Assembly (NCBI RefSeq): GCF_000427425.1
Contig: NZ_KE386494.1
Coordinates: 584,545-648,544, forward strand
From: Caldanaerobius polysaccharolyticus DSM 13641
GTDB lineage: Bacteria; Bacillota; Thermoanaerobacteria; Thermoanaerobacterales; Caldanaerobiaceae
Length of the DNA stretch: 64,000 nucleotides
Direction of reading: 5' to 3'
The notes under the pieces are model-generated. The model was not told where the DNA came from and searched no databases. It saw nothing but the letters and a program-made list of their open reading frames with translations. A program made the translations under genes and the position numbers. Numbering within the stretch: the first letter of the stretch is position 1; each line of letters starts with the position of its first letter. Of this stretch, positions 1-6,581 are shown one piece after another.

Positions 1-346
1 AATCGTCGCCATCTAGCACAGCCTCAAAAGGCTGTCCTGCCAAAATACCTGTCATTATCCTTATAGTAGTTCCAGAATTGCCTACATAAAGGGTATTTTC
101 AGGTTTTTTTAGCCCCCTTAGCCCTTTGCCGTGCACCACTATTTTTTCGCCCTGCTCTTCGATATCTACACCTAATTGCCTGAAACAGGCTATAGTAGAC
201 AGACAATCCTGTCCCTTTAAAAAATTATATATAACCGTATCCCCTTCAGCAAGAGCTCCTATCATAATCGCCCTATGGGATATGGATTTATCCCCAGGGA
301 TAGTAATAGTACCGTACAGTCCCCTGCATTTGCCTTTTACCTGCAT
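1..346 (-). CDS. aroA: 3-phosphoshikimate 1-carboxyvinyltransferase (EPSP synthase), N-terminal part
   Basis: Joins shikimate-3-phosphate and phosphoenolpyruvate in the shikimate pathway (cytoplasm). Only the first 115 codons are present; the rest lies beyond the left edge. The translation begins MQVKGKCRG and carries the [10 protein letters not shown] substrate-binding segment near residues 18-27 and the [10 protein letters not shown] segment near residues 92-101, both typical of AroA. The ATG at 346 lies 10 bases inside the end of tyrA and follows a GGGAGAGGG ribosome site, so translational coupling is likely. It is the third gene of an aroF-tyrA-aroA operon. The fragment is too short to judge the enzyme class or glyphosate sensitivity. 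Confidence 0.93.
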   Translation of the reverse strand, partial: MQVKGKCRGLYGTITIPGDKSISHRAIMIGALAEGDTVIYNFLKGQDCLSTIACFRQLGVDIEEQGEKIVVHGKGLRGLKKPENTLYVGNSGTTIRIMTGILAGQPFEAVLDGDD

Positions 347-1191
347 GATATAACCCTCTCCCGATAATTCTTGGCTCTCGAAAAGAAATCGCCCAATTTC
401 TCTCCATTCTCCTCTTCCAGAATGTTTTTAAAGTGCTCCAGTTCGCCTTCAAATGCCTTTATAGCATCCAGGATCTTGCCCTTATTGCGCAAACACACGT
501 CTCTCCACATCTCAGGAGAGGAAGAAGATACCCTGGTCAAATCCCTGAAGCTTCCCGCCGCTATCTCGCTCAATACGCCATCTTTGTCACTATCCATTGT
601 TGTATTTAACAAGGCAGCAGATATCACATGAGGCATATGGCTTATAACAGCCACTGCCACATCATGATAATCAGGGTCTATAAGCAGTGGTCTTGCCTCT
701 ATCGAGGAAACTATAGATGTAAGCAAATCCACTTTGTCCGAAGGAGCTGCTAAAGGCATCAAAAGGTACGCGCAATTTTTAAACAAATCGGGAGTAGCGT
801 TAAAATATCCGCCTTTTTCCATACCGGCCATAGGATGTCCCGATATAAAGTAAACCCCATGGGGAATTTCCTCTACAACCTTTTTAAGCATATCCCCTTT
901 TACGCTACACACGTCGGTCACTATAGTACCTGCTTTTACCCTGTGCGCCACGGCCTTTACCGTATCATATACCTTGCTCACAGGAGTGCACACAAACACC
1001 ACATCAGCAGCAATGTCTCCCTCTATGTCGCCCAGTGAAAGCCAGAATTCATCCACCACTCCCTCGTCAAAAGCCGTCTTGAGGCTATTGAAGTCTACAT
1101 CCACCGCCCATATTCGATGGCATAGGCGAGCTTTTATGGCCTTTGCCAGGGAGCCGCCTATAAGCCCCAAACCTATTATTCCTATGTTCAC
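337..1191 (-). CDS. tyrA: Prephenate dehydrogenase
   Basis: Oxidative decarboxylation of prephenate to 4-hydroxyphenylpyruvate for tyrosine synthesis. The 284-residue protein opens with a Rossmann nucleotide site ([15 protein letters not shown], residues 4-18). It contains the SVKGDML and [12 protein letters not shown] segments typical of TyrA. There is no fused chorismate mutase, and no C-terminal ACT domain fits in this length, so feedback control may rest elsewhere. Start is GTG at 1191, overlapping the aroF stop by four bases (GTGA), with GAAGGG upstream. The 3' end overlaps aroA by 10 bases. Arogenate specificity cannot be excluded from sequence alone. Confidence 0.93.
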   Translation of the reverse strand: MNIGIIGLGLIGGSLAKAIKARLCHRIWAVDVDFNSLKTAFDEGVVDEFWLSLGDIEGDIAADVVFVCTPVSKVYDTVKAVAHRVKAGTIVTDVCSVKGDMLKKVVEEIPHGVYFISGHPMAGMEKGGYFNATPDLFKNCAYLLMPLAAPSDKVDLLTSIVSSIEARPLLIDPDYHDVAVAVISHMPHVISAALLNTTMDSDKDGVLSEIAAGSFRDLTRVSSSSPEMWRDVCLRNKGKILDAIKAFEGELEHFKNILEEENGEKLGDFFSRAKNYRERVISCR

Positions 1192-2207
1192 AGGCCAACC
1201 CTTCTTCCCATTACATCGGCAATTTTAGACACACCGCTGACCAGGTCTTTGAACTCCTCAGGCTTTAAAGACTGGGGGCCATCGGACAATGCCAGCTTAG
1301 GCTCAGGATGCACCTCAATTATGAGGCCATCGGCACCTGCGGCAATGGCCGCCATAGCCATAGGTTTTATAAGCTCCCGCTTCCCCGTGCCGTGGCTGGG
1401 GTCCACGATTATAGGCAAATGGCTCTTAGACTTAACCACAGGTACAGCGCTAAGGTCTAGGGTATTCCTGGTATACGTCTCAAAGGTTCTTATCCCCCTC
1501 TCGCACAAGACTACATTGGGATTGCCTTCTGCCACAATGTATTCAGCGGCATTTAGCCACTCCTCTATGGTAGACGCAAGACCTCTCTTCAAAAGGACAG
1601 GCTTTTTACTTCTTCCCACTTCTCTCAACAGCTGGAAGTTCTGCATATTGCGGGCACCAATTTGAAGCATATCAACCTTTTCGGCTACCCGCTCCACATC
1701 CTGTGTGTTTACCACTTCTGTGACTATCCTTATGCCCAGCTCTTTTTTAGCTTCCACCATTAACTCAAGCCCTTCCCATTGTAGTCCTTGAAAAGAATAA
1801 GGGGACGTCCTGGGCTTAAACACACCACCTCGCAAGATCTTGGCACCACAACTTCTAACAGCTCTGGCCACAGTCATAAGCTGTTCCTTGCTTTCTACCG
1901 CACACGGCCCCGCTATAAGCACGATTTCAGCACCGCCGATTTTCACGCCGTCCACGTCCACGACCGTAGGCTCGGGTTTAAAATTCCTGTTAACCAGTTT
2001 ATACGGCTCCACTATAGGCACAGCCTTTTCAACACCTGGCAACAGCTCTACGGGATAATCCTCCAGCACTTTTTTATCCCCTATAACGCCTATAATAGTC
2101 CTCTCAGTGCCTTTGGATATGTGGTAGCTCAAGCCTTTGCTAATCAAAAAATCGCATACGCCTTTAAGCTCTTCATCGGTATAATCAGATTTTAACAGTA
2201 TTACCAT
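1188..2207 (-). CDS. aroF: 3-deoxy-7-phosphoheptulonate synthase with N-terminal regulatory domain
   Basis: First step of the shikimate pathway: condenses phosphoenolpyruvate with erythrose-4-phosphate. Length is 339 residues. Residues 1 to about 70 form the small ferredoxin-like (FL) regulatory domain seen in the Thermotoga-type enzyme; the TIM-barrel catalytic domain follows. Visible catalytic segments are AGPCAVES, RGGVFKPRTSPYSFQG, LLKRG and VDPSHGTGKR. The ATG at 2207 has AGAGGAGG nine bases upstream. First gene of aroF-tyrA-aroA, read from the promoter at 2321-2350. In this family the FL domain mediates tyrosine feedback inhibition; that it does so here is inferred. Confidence 0.95.
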   Translation of the reverse strand: MVILLKSDYTDEELKGVCDFLISKGLSYHISKGTERTIIGVIGDKKVLEDYPVELLPGVEKAVPIVEPYKLVNRNFKPEPTVVDVDGVKIGGAEIVLIAGPCAVESKEQLMTVARAVRSCGAKILRGGVFKPRTSPYSFQGLQWEGLELMVEAKKELGIRIVTEVVNTQDVERVAEKVDMLQIGARNMQNFQLLREVGRSKKPVLLKRGLASTIEEWLNAAEYIVAEGNPNVVLCERGIRTFETYTRNTLDLSAVPVVKSKSHLPIIVDPSHGTGKRELIKPMAMAAIAAGADGLIIEVHPEPKLALSDGPQSLKPEEFKDLVSGVSKIADVMGRRVGL

Positions 2208-2320
2208 AAAAACATTCCTCCTCTACCGTACTACTAAATAAAAATAAAAAAATTAAAAACCGTGCTACCATGCTACGAAAACACCGTTATACAACGATAT
2301 TATCGCCTACATGATAACAA

Positions 2321-2350
2321 ATTATATCATAACGCAGAGGGATTTGACAA
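2321..2350 (-). promoter_or_regulatory. Promoter of the aroF-tyrA-aroA operon
   Basis: TTGTCA (2345-2350), an 18-base spacer and TATAAT (2321-2326) on the minus strand. The -35 box lies inside the 3' end of thiT. The leader of about 105 bases before aroF holds a short inverted repeat but no riboswitch or T-box that I recognise. Confidence 0.6.
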
Positions 2351-2965
2351 AACTTTTATCGCCCTCTTTACCTGGGGAATAGCGTATACCACTAGACAGA
2401 TAACCAGCTCAGGCCCTATTACAGTAGCATTGTATACCAGTGAATAGTAAACCGGGTTCATTCCTTTAGGAGCATACGATGCAAAAAACACAAAGCCTGA
2501 TATAAAATGGAATACAAACCTTCCTACGCCTCCTGCTACTATACCCAAGGGTAGATTCTTTTTAAAAAAACCCGCTATCCCCAGCGCGCCAAATGCCAAA
2601 GGATAATCCAATAAAAGTTGAGCCCAGTGTACCACAAAAGCGTCCTGTATCAGCTGCAAAAAGCCATAAGCCACTCCCGCTGTTATACCCGCCGCTGGTC
2701 CAAAAGCATACGCGTAGATAAAAAGAGGAAGCATGCTGGCAGGGGTGATCGTACCCCCTTGAGGCATATGATATAGCCTTACATACGATAATACAAAAGA
2801 TATGGCTATACTCAAGCCACCGTATACAATGGTCCTTGTATCGTATCTCCTTTTCTTGCCCCTTACATAAAAGATTAAAACCACTACCAACACCACAACG
2901 AGAGCCGCAATGGTGATCGCTTTTATCTTGGCAAAATCGCTGAAAACACCTACGAGATACTTCAT
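2327..2965 (-). CDS. thiT: Energy-coupled thiamine transporter ThiT (ECF S component)
   Basis: Integral membrane thiamine-binding subunit of an ECF-type importer; the shared EcfA/EcfT energising module is not in the window. The 212-residue protein has about six hydrophobic segments. A conserved-looking block around residues 70-115 contains GGTITPASMLPLFIYA and GFLQLIQDAFVVHWAQ, which matches the ThiT/YuaJ family. The ATG at 2965 has AGGGGG eight bases upstream. Family placement is supported by the TPP riboswitch directly in front, so it is expected to be off when thiamine pyrophosphate is plentiful. Monocistronic as far as can be seen; aroF downstream has its own promoter. Confidence 0.88.
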   Translation of the reverse strand: MKYLVGVFSDFAKIKAITIAALVVVLVVVLIFYVRGKKRRYDTRTIVYGGLSIAISFVLSYVRLYHMPQGGTITPASMLPLFIYAYAFGPAAGITAGVAYGFLQLIQDAFVVHWAQLLLDYPLAFGALGIAGFFKKNLPLGIVAGGVGRFVFHFISGFVFFASYAPKGMNPVYYSLVYNATVIGPELVICLVVYAIPQVKRAIKVLSNPSAL

Positions 2966-2970
2966 TAAAA

Positions 2971-3016
2971 AATACCCCCTTTGTCTTCGCCACAGGGAGT
3001 ATTTGCAGAATACTCC
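2971..3016 (-). promoter_or_regulatory. Expression platform of the TPP riboswitch
   Basis: On the minus strand GGAGTATT (3016-3009) can pair with AATACTCC (3003-2996). The same 3' arm, read on as AATACTCCC (3003-2995), is also complementary to GGGGGTATT (2979-2971), which contains the thiT ribosome site. The 5' arm shares two bases with the aptamer P1 stem. These mutually exclusive pairings suggest translational control by sequestering the ribosome site. No U-run follows, which argues against a terminator. Confidence 0.55.
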
Positions 3017-3100
3017 GCACTCCCTACGCCAGCATTAACTGACAGGTTCAAAGGGTCTACGCCCTAACGGCGTACTCTCAGCAAAAAGCTCCCCTGGCGG
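3015..3100 (-). promoter_or_regulatory. TPP riboswitch aptamer (THI element)
   Basis: On the minus strand all conserved blocks are present in order: the AGGGGAGC entry, CTGAGA (3081-3076), ACCCTTTGAACCTG (3056-3043), AATGCTGGCGTAGGGA, and a closing P1 of CCGC with GCGG (3100-3097 and 3018-3015). It lies directly upstream of thiT, as is common for this class. Confidence 0.95.
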
Positions 3101-3121
3101 ATGATGATTTTGTTTTACACC

Positions 3122-3150
3122 TTTATACCACACAACGGACAATATGTCAA
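3122..3150 (-). promoter_or_regulatory. Promoter of the TPP riboswitch-thiT transcript
   Basis: TTGACA (3145-3150), a 17-base spacer and TATAAA (3122-3127). Transcription would start some 10 bases before the aptamer begins, as expected for a riboswitch transcript. Confidence 0.8.
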
Positions 3151-3164
3151 ATGTTATCTAAACC

Positions 3165-3193
3165 TTGACCCTAAAATCGCAAAAGTATATACT
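3165..3193 (+). promoter_or_regulatory. Promoter of dmkA
   Basis: TTGACC (3165-3170), 17 bases, TATACT (3188-3193). The predicted start near 3200 leaves a leader of only about 15 bases, just enough for the GGGAGGAG ribosome site at 3201-3208. This fixes the dmkA start at 3215, not at the upstream in-frame ATG at 3101. It is back to back with the thiT promoter. Confidence 0.75.
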
Positions 3194-3214
3194 TACCTTG
3201 GGGAGGAGATCTCT

Positions 3215-4138
3215 ATGAGCAAATCAGAATTTCGCAGGCTCTGGAACGGATTCTGGCAGTTGGCAGATCCTAAAATATGGATAGCATCCACAGTCCCTAT
3301 GGCAGTAGCTGGTGCATACGCCTATGGCCAAACAGGTCGATTCAGCCTCTTGTGGTTCGCTGTATCTGTGATAGGCATATACCTGATTGAAATAGGCAAA
3401 AACGCCCTCAATGAAATTGTGGACTATGAATCAGGGGTAGACCGTTTTATAAAGCCTGAAAACACAACTCCTTTTAGCGGAGGTAAAAAAACTATTGTCC
3501 AAGGCAAATTAACCGTAAAAGAGGTTAAAGTTATAGCACTTTTGACCATGCTAGCAGCGTGCGCTATAGGGCTTATCATAGTGCTTTTTCGTGAACCATC
3601 CGTAATATGGATAGGCATTTCAGGTGTTCTAATATCAGCTTTTTACAGCATACCACCTTTCAAGCTGTGTTACAACGGCCTTGGCGAAATAGCCGTAGGG
3701 GTAACTTTCGGGCCTTTAATCACATCGGGTATGTACCTGGTTTTAACTCATCAACTGAATACATACGTGTTGCTGCTATCATTGCCCATAGGCTTTTTAG
3801 TGACGAATATCCTGTGGATAAATCAGTTTCCCGACTACGAAGCAGATGCTAAAGGCCATAAGTACAATTGGCTGGTGCGCTTAGGCAAGAAAAAAGGGGT
3901 AAAGGTCTACGCAACACTGTACATTGCAACATACATATCACTTATAGTATTGAGCGTCGTAGGTAAAAATCCCCTATGGCTTTTAGGCTTCATAACCCTG
4001 CCACTGGTTATACAGTCCGTAAATATAGCTAACAAATTCTACGACGACATACCTAGGTTAATAAGAGCTAACGCTAAAACCGTCCAGGTATATCAGATAA
4101 CAGGGCTTGCAATGGTAATAATTTCGCTGCTAGTTTAA
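3215..4138 (+). CDS. dmkA: UbiA-family prenyltransferase, DmkA-like (1,4-dihydroxy-2-naphthoate polyprenyltransferase)
   Basis: Membrane prenyltransferase expected to attach a polyprenyl chain to DHNA, giving demethylmenaquinone. The 307-residue product has eight or nine hydrophobic segments. Both UbiA aspartate motifs are visible: NEIVDYESGVD (residues 66-76) and NQFPDYEADAKGHKYN in the middle of the protein; these bind prenyl diphosphate through magnesium. Context separates it from an ordinary menA: it faces thiT, is followed by an FMN-binding lipoprotein, and shares a locus with ndh2, eetA, eetB and dmkB, as in the Listeria EET locus. Other men genes are not in the window, so the DHNA source is unknown. 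Exact substrate is an inference. Confidence 0.82.
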   Translation: MSKSEFRRLWNGFWQLADPKIWIASTVPMAVAGAYAYGQTGRFSLLWFAVSVIGIYLIEIGKNALNEIVDYESGVDRFIKPENTTPFSGGKKTIVQGKLTVKEVKVIALLTMLAACAIGLIIVLFREPSVIWIGISGVLISAFYSIPPFKLCYNGLGEIAVGVTFGPLITSGMYLVLTHQLNTYVLLLSLPIGFLVTNILWINQFPDYEADAKGHKYNWLVRLGKKKGVKVYATLYIATYISLIVLSVVGKNPLWLLGFITLPLVIQSVNIANKFYDDIPRLIRANAKTVQVYQITGLAMVIISLLV

Positions 4139-4139
4139 G

Positions 4140-4168
4140 TTGATATTATTTTAACGACGTGATATAAT
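4140..4168 (+). promoter_or_regulatory. Promoter of the FMN-binding lipoprotein gene
   Basis: TTGATA (4140-4145), 17 bases, TATAAT (4163-4168). The -35 box starts two bases after the dmkA stop codon, so the lipoprotein gene has its own, probably stronger, promoter. Confidence 0.75.
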
Positions 4169-4211
4169 AATGTTAACACAAAATTCATATTTTAGCAGAG
4201 GGGAGAATTTT

Positions 4212-4628
4212 ATGAAAAAAGTTGTGGCCATAGCTTTGTCAGGGATAGTAGCCGCCTTCATTTTTTCCGGCTGTTCTACTAAAAGCGCCAGCGGAACCTA
4301 TAAAGACGGCACATATAAAGCAGAGCAATCTGCTTTTGACAGCCACGGCTGGAAAGGGCAGATAGAGATCACTGTAAAAGGCGGCAAAATCACCAACGTA
4401 GTTTACAACGAGGTGGATAAAAATGGCAATCTCAAAAGAAACGACCAACAGTACGCTGAAAAAATGAAAGCAAAAAACAATATAACTCCTAAAGAAGTAG
4501 ACGAAAAGTTACAACAGCAGTTAGTAGATAAACAAGACCCGTCTAAAGTAGACACGGTTACAGGAGCTACTGAATCGTCCAAGACTTTCAAAGAATTAGC
4601 CACAGAAGCCTTAAATAATGCAAAATGA
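4212..4628 (+). CDS. FMN-binding-domain lipoprotein, PplA-like electron carrier
   Basis: Probably a cell-surface flavin-carrying lipoprotein and the last redox carrier of the EET chain. The 138-residue protein has a lipoprotein signal peptide ending in FSGC (Cys21). One FMN-binding domain follows (about residues 30-135). The motif DTVTGAT (residues 114-120) is the site at which ApbE-type transferases attach FMN to threonine, here Thr120. Listeria PplA has two such domains; this one has a single domain. The ATG at 4212 follows GAGGGGAGAA; the longer frame from 4170 overlaps its own promoter region and has no ribosome site. No ApbE gene is in the window. Other FMN-binding surface reductase roles are possible. 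Confidence 0.82.
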   Translation: MKKVVAIALSGIVAAFIFSGCSTKSASGTYKDGTYKAEQSAFDSHGWKGQIEITVKGGKITNVVYNEVDKNGNLKRNDQQYAEKMKAKNNITPKEVDEKLQQQLVDKQDPSKVDTVTGATESSKTFKELATEALNNAK

Positions 4629-4631
4629 CAA

Positions 4632-4670
4632 AAAGGGCATCCTAAGTAATGGGATGCTCTTTATTGTTTT
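4632..4670. terminator. Bidirectional terminator between the FMN lipoprotein gene and dmkB
   Basis: GGGCATCC pairs with GGGATGCTC across an eight-base loop. T-rich tails lie on both sides (TTTATTGTTTT on plus, TTTTTGTC on minus). It ends both converging transcripts of the EET locus. Confidence 0.8.
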
Positions 4671-5637
4671 AATATGCTCTGTGGAGAAGCTTTTCTGCTA
4701 CCTCAGTCAGCACCTGTTTGCTGGGGCATTCCTTTAAAGAGGATATTTTGTTAAAGGCTTTTTTAGTATATCTTCTAGCCAACTCTCGAGCTTGTTCTAT
4801 TCCACCTGCTTGTCGGGCAAATTCAATTAACTTTTTTACTTCGCATTCGTCATAAGACCTTTTTTGGAGGATAGGGGTTATTTCTTCTCTCTCGCCCTTC
4901 TGCAGTGCGTAAATCAGAGGCAGGGTAAAAATGCCTTGTCGAATATCATTGCCTAACGGCTTGCCCACTACCACTTCATTACCTGTATAATCCAGGATAT
5001 CGTCGATTATTTGAAAGGCCATCCCTATATTGTAGCCTATACTGGCCAGCGTCCTAGATAAACGTTCATCGCAATTGCTCTCGTGCGCACCTATATAAAA
5101 GCTCAAGGCAAAGAGAACAGCTGTTTTCGCAGCTATCCTCTTTAAATACTGAGTAACCGTTATGTTGACATCGTACTGGCTCTCAAATTGTTCAATCTCG
5201 CCTTTACATATTCTAGACACCGCTTTGGACACTTTTTTAATGTCTTTTACAGCAATGCTATCAGACAGGAGCAAAAAGCATTGACAGAATAAAAAATCGC
5301 CAATAAACACCGCATAATTTTTGCCATACTCTGCCTGAATAGTAGGTTTACTTCGCCTTATCAATGCGTTATCTATTATATCGTCGTGGATAAGGGTAGC
5401 CATATGAAGCATCTCAATCATAGCCGCCAATGAGCACAGCTTTTTTCTTTCATACTTACCAAATCTCCCTGCCAGAACCACAAAGCCAGGGCGAATCATC
5501 TTTCCTCCAGCGTGGATCATATCCAATAGCACATCTCTGATCAATTTATTGCCATTGCTTACACACTTCTCTATCATCCTTCTAACTTCTTCAAGATCCT
5601 TCTGTATATCGGGATAGTCACTCCAAAATTTATCCAT
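4669..5637 (-). CDS. dmkB: Polyprenyl diphosphate synthase, DmkB-like (HepT family)
   Basis: Elongates allylic diphosphate with isopentenyl diphosphate to make the quinone side chain. The 322-residue protein has both aspartate-rich motifs of trans-prenyltransferases: HDDIIDNALIRR (first, near residues 87-98) and QIIDDILDYTG (second). It also has GGKMIRPGFV near the N-terminus. In this context it would supply the prenyl donor for DmkA. It is the last gene of the ndh2-eetA-eetB-dmkB transcript, 13 bases after eetB. Chain length cannot be read with confidence. A role in general menaquinone or carrier-lipid synthesis is the alternative. Confidence 0.88.
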   Translation of the reverse strand: MDKFWSDYPDIQKDLEEVRRMIEKCVSNGNKLIRDVLLDMIHAGGKMIRPGFVVLAGRFGKYERKKLCSLAAMIEMLHMATLIHDDIIDNALIRRSKPTIQAEYGKNYAVFIGDFLFCQCFLLLSDSIAVKDIKKVSKAVSRICKGEIEQFESQYDVNITVTQYLKRIAAKTAVLFALSFYIGAHESNCDERLSRTLASIGYNIGMAFQIIDDILDYTGNEVVVGKPLGNDIRQGIFTLPLIYALQKGEREEITPILQKRSYDECEVKKLIEFARQAGGIEQARELARRYTKKAFNKISSLKECPSKQVLTEVAEKLLHRAY

Positions 5638-5650
5638 TAAATCACCTTGT

Positions 5651-6205
5651 TCAGTATGGATTTAGATTCTTTAATTTTTTCCAGTGATCCAATATAAATT
5701 TAGCAGACAACCCTACAAAAATACCTGTTCCTATACCCGCTATCATCAAAACGGGAACATAAGCCATTATGTTGATATTTTGCAATATCAGGGAAGCCAC
5801 AGCCATCTGGCCGATATTGTGAAATACAGCTCCTGCCATACTCACCCCGATCTCGCTTACGCTCTCTCCCCCAACGGTTTTCACAATATACATGGCCACA
5901 AGGCTTAAAAAGCCGCCACCTATGCTGTAAAAAAAAGAAGAGGGCGACGCGGCAAAAAACGCGGACAAAAGTATCCTCACCCCTATTACCACAAGGGTGT
6001 TGTAAAAGCCAAATAAATAAAGGGATATCACCGTCACTATGTTGGCAAGGCCCAATTTGGCACCAGGGGCAATAAAAGGAACAGGAATCATGCACTCTAC
6101 GATGTACAAAGCCAGTGAATTAGCCACTAATATGGCTAAAAAAACCATCCTTCGAGTGGTCGATATGGATTTGCGATCAATATACGACCTGGTCGACTTG
6201 GTCAT
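5651..6205 (-). CDS. eetB: Gx transporter family membrane protein, EetB-like
   Basis: A 184-residue integral membrane protein with about five hydrophobic segments. It belongs to the family often annotated as heptaprenyl diphosphate synthase component I or Gx transporter (COG4769), visible in the segments PFIAPGAKLGLANIVTV and ILLSAFFAASPSSFFYSIGGG. In Listeria the homologous EetB is needed for extracellular electron transfer; its chemistry is not settled. The ATG at 6205 has AAAGGTG six bases upstream and is preferred to the GTG at 6214, which overlaps that site. It overlaps the end of eetA by 29 bases, suggesting coupled synthesis with EetA. Confidence 0.83.
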   Translation of the reverse strand: MTKSTRSYIDRKSISTTRRMVFLAILVANSLALYIVECMIPVPFIAPGAKLGLANIVTVISLYLFGFYNTLVVIGVRILLSAFFAASPSSFFYSIGGGFLSLVAMYIVKTVGGESVSEIGVSMAGAVFHNIGQMAVASLILQNINIMAYVPVLMIAGIGTGIFVGLSAKFILDHWKKLKNLNPY

Positions 6206-6557
6206 TTTTTTCACCTTTTATCTCTATTACTATACGAAATGGCAAACACACAATGCTTTGCCCTGGCTTATCAATAAAGCCTTCTTTAATACATATTTTG
6301 TCAGGGCATTCGGCGTAAATGACTTTTACCCCACCATCCTTAACCATTAACACGTCTTTGCCGTACCTTGTAACTATAGGGATCTCCTGCTGGTAGCTAG
6401 CATCGTCCAGGGAAACCTCTTTGTAAAACTTGCCGTCCACTGTTATAACGGCGTATTTATGACCGTAATGGCGGCCTGAGGTCATCCTGTAAAAGCCCAG
6501 CAAGCTTACAGATAAAATCGCCAGAAAAAGCATCACGACGATATCGCCTTTTTTCAC
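6177..6557 (-). CDS. eetA: NusG domain II-containing membrane-anchored protein, EetA-like
   Basis: A 126-residue protein with one N-terminal membrane anchor (residues 7-26) and an extracytoplasmic NusG domain II-type beta domain (about residues 34-115). The domain includes the segment AECPDKICIKEGFIDKPGQ with its two cysteines. In the Listeria EET locus EetA has this architecture and acts with EetB between the quinone pool and the surface flavin; the detailed role is unknown. Start is GTG at 6557 with GAAGG eight bases upstream. It lies 24 bases after ndh2 and overlaps eetB. Confidence 0.85.
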   Translation of the reverse strand: MKKGDIVVMLFLAILSVSLLGFYRMTSGRHYGHKYAVITVDGKFYKEVSLDDASYQQEIPIVTRYGKDVLMVKDGGVKVIYAECPDKICIKEGFIDKPGQSIVCLPFRIVIEIKGEKNDQVDQVVY

Positions 6558-6581
6558 CTAAACGCCTTCTTTCCCATCGCT

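Noticed and set aside
2208-2320. T-box or tryptophan-type attenuator in the aroF leader
   Set aside because: No T-box antiterminator sequence, no leader peptide with aromatic codons and no convincing terminator before aroF.
3101-3214. N-terminal extension of the dmkA frame from ATG 3101
   Set aside because: The frame crosses a good promoter at 3165-3193, and the ribosome site GGGAGGAG fits the ATG at 3215. The extension also covers the opposite-strand thiT promoter.
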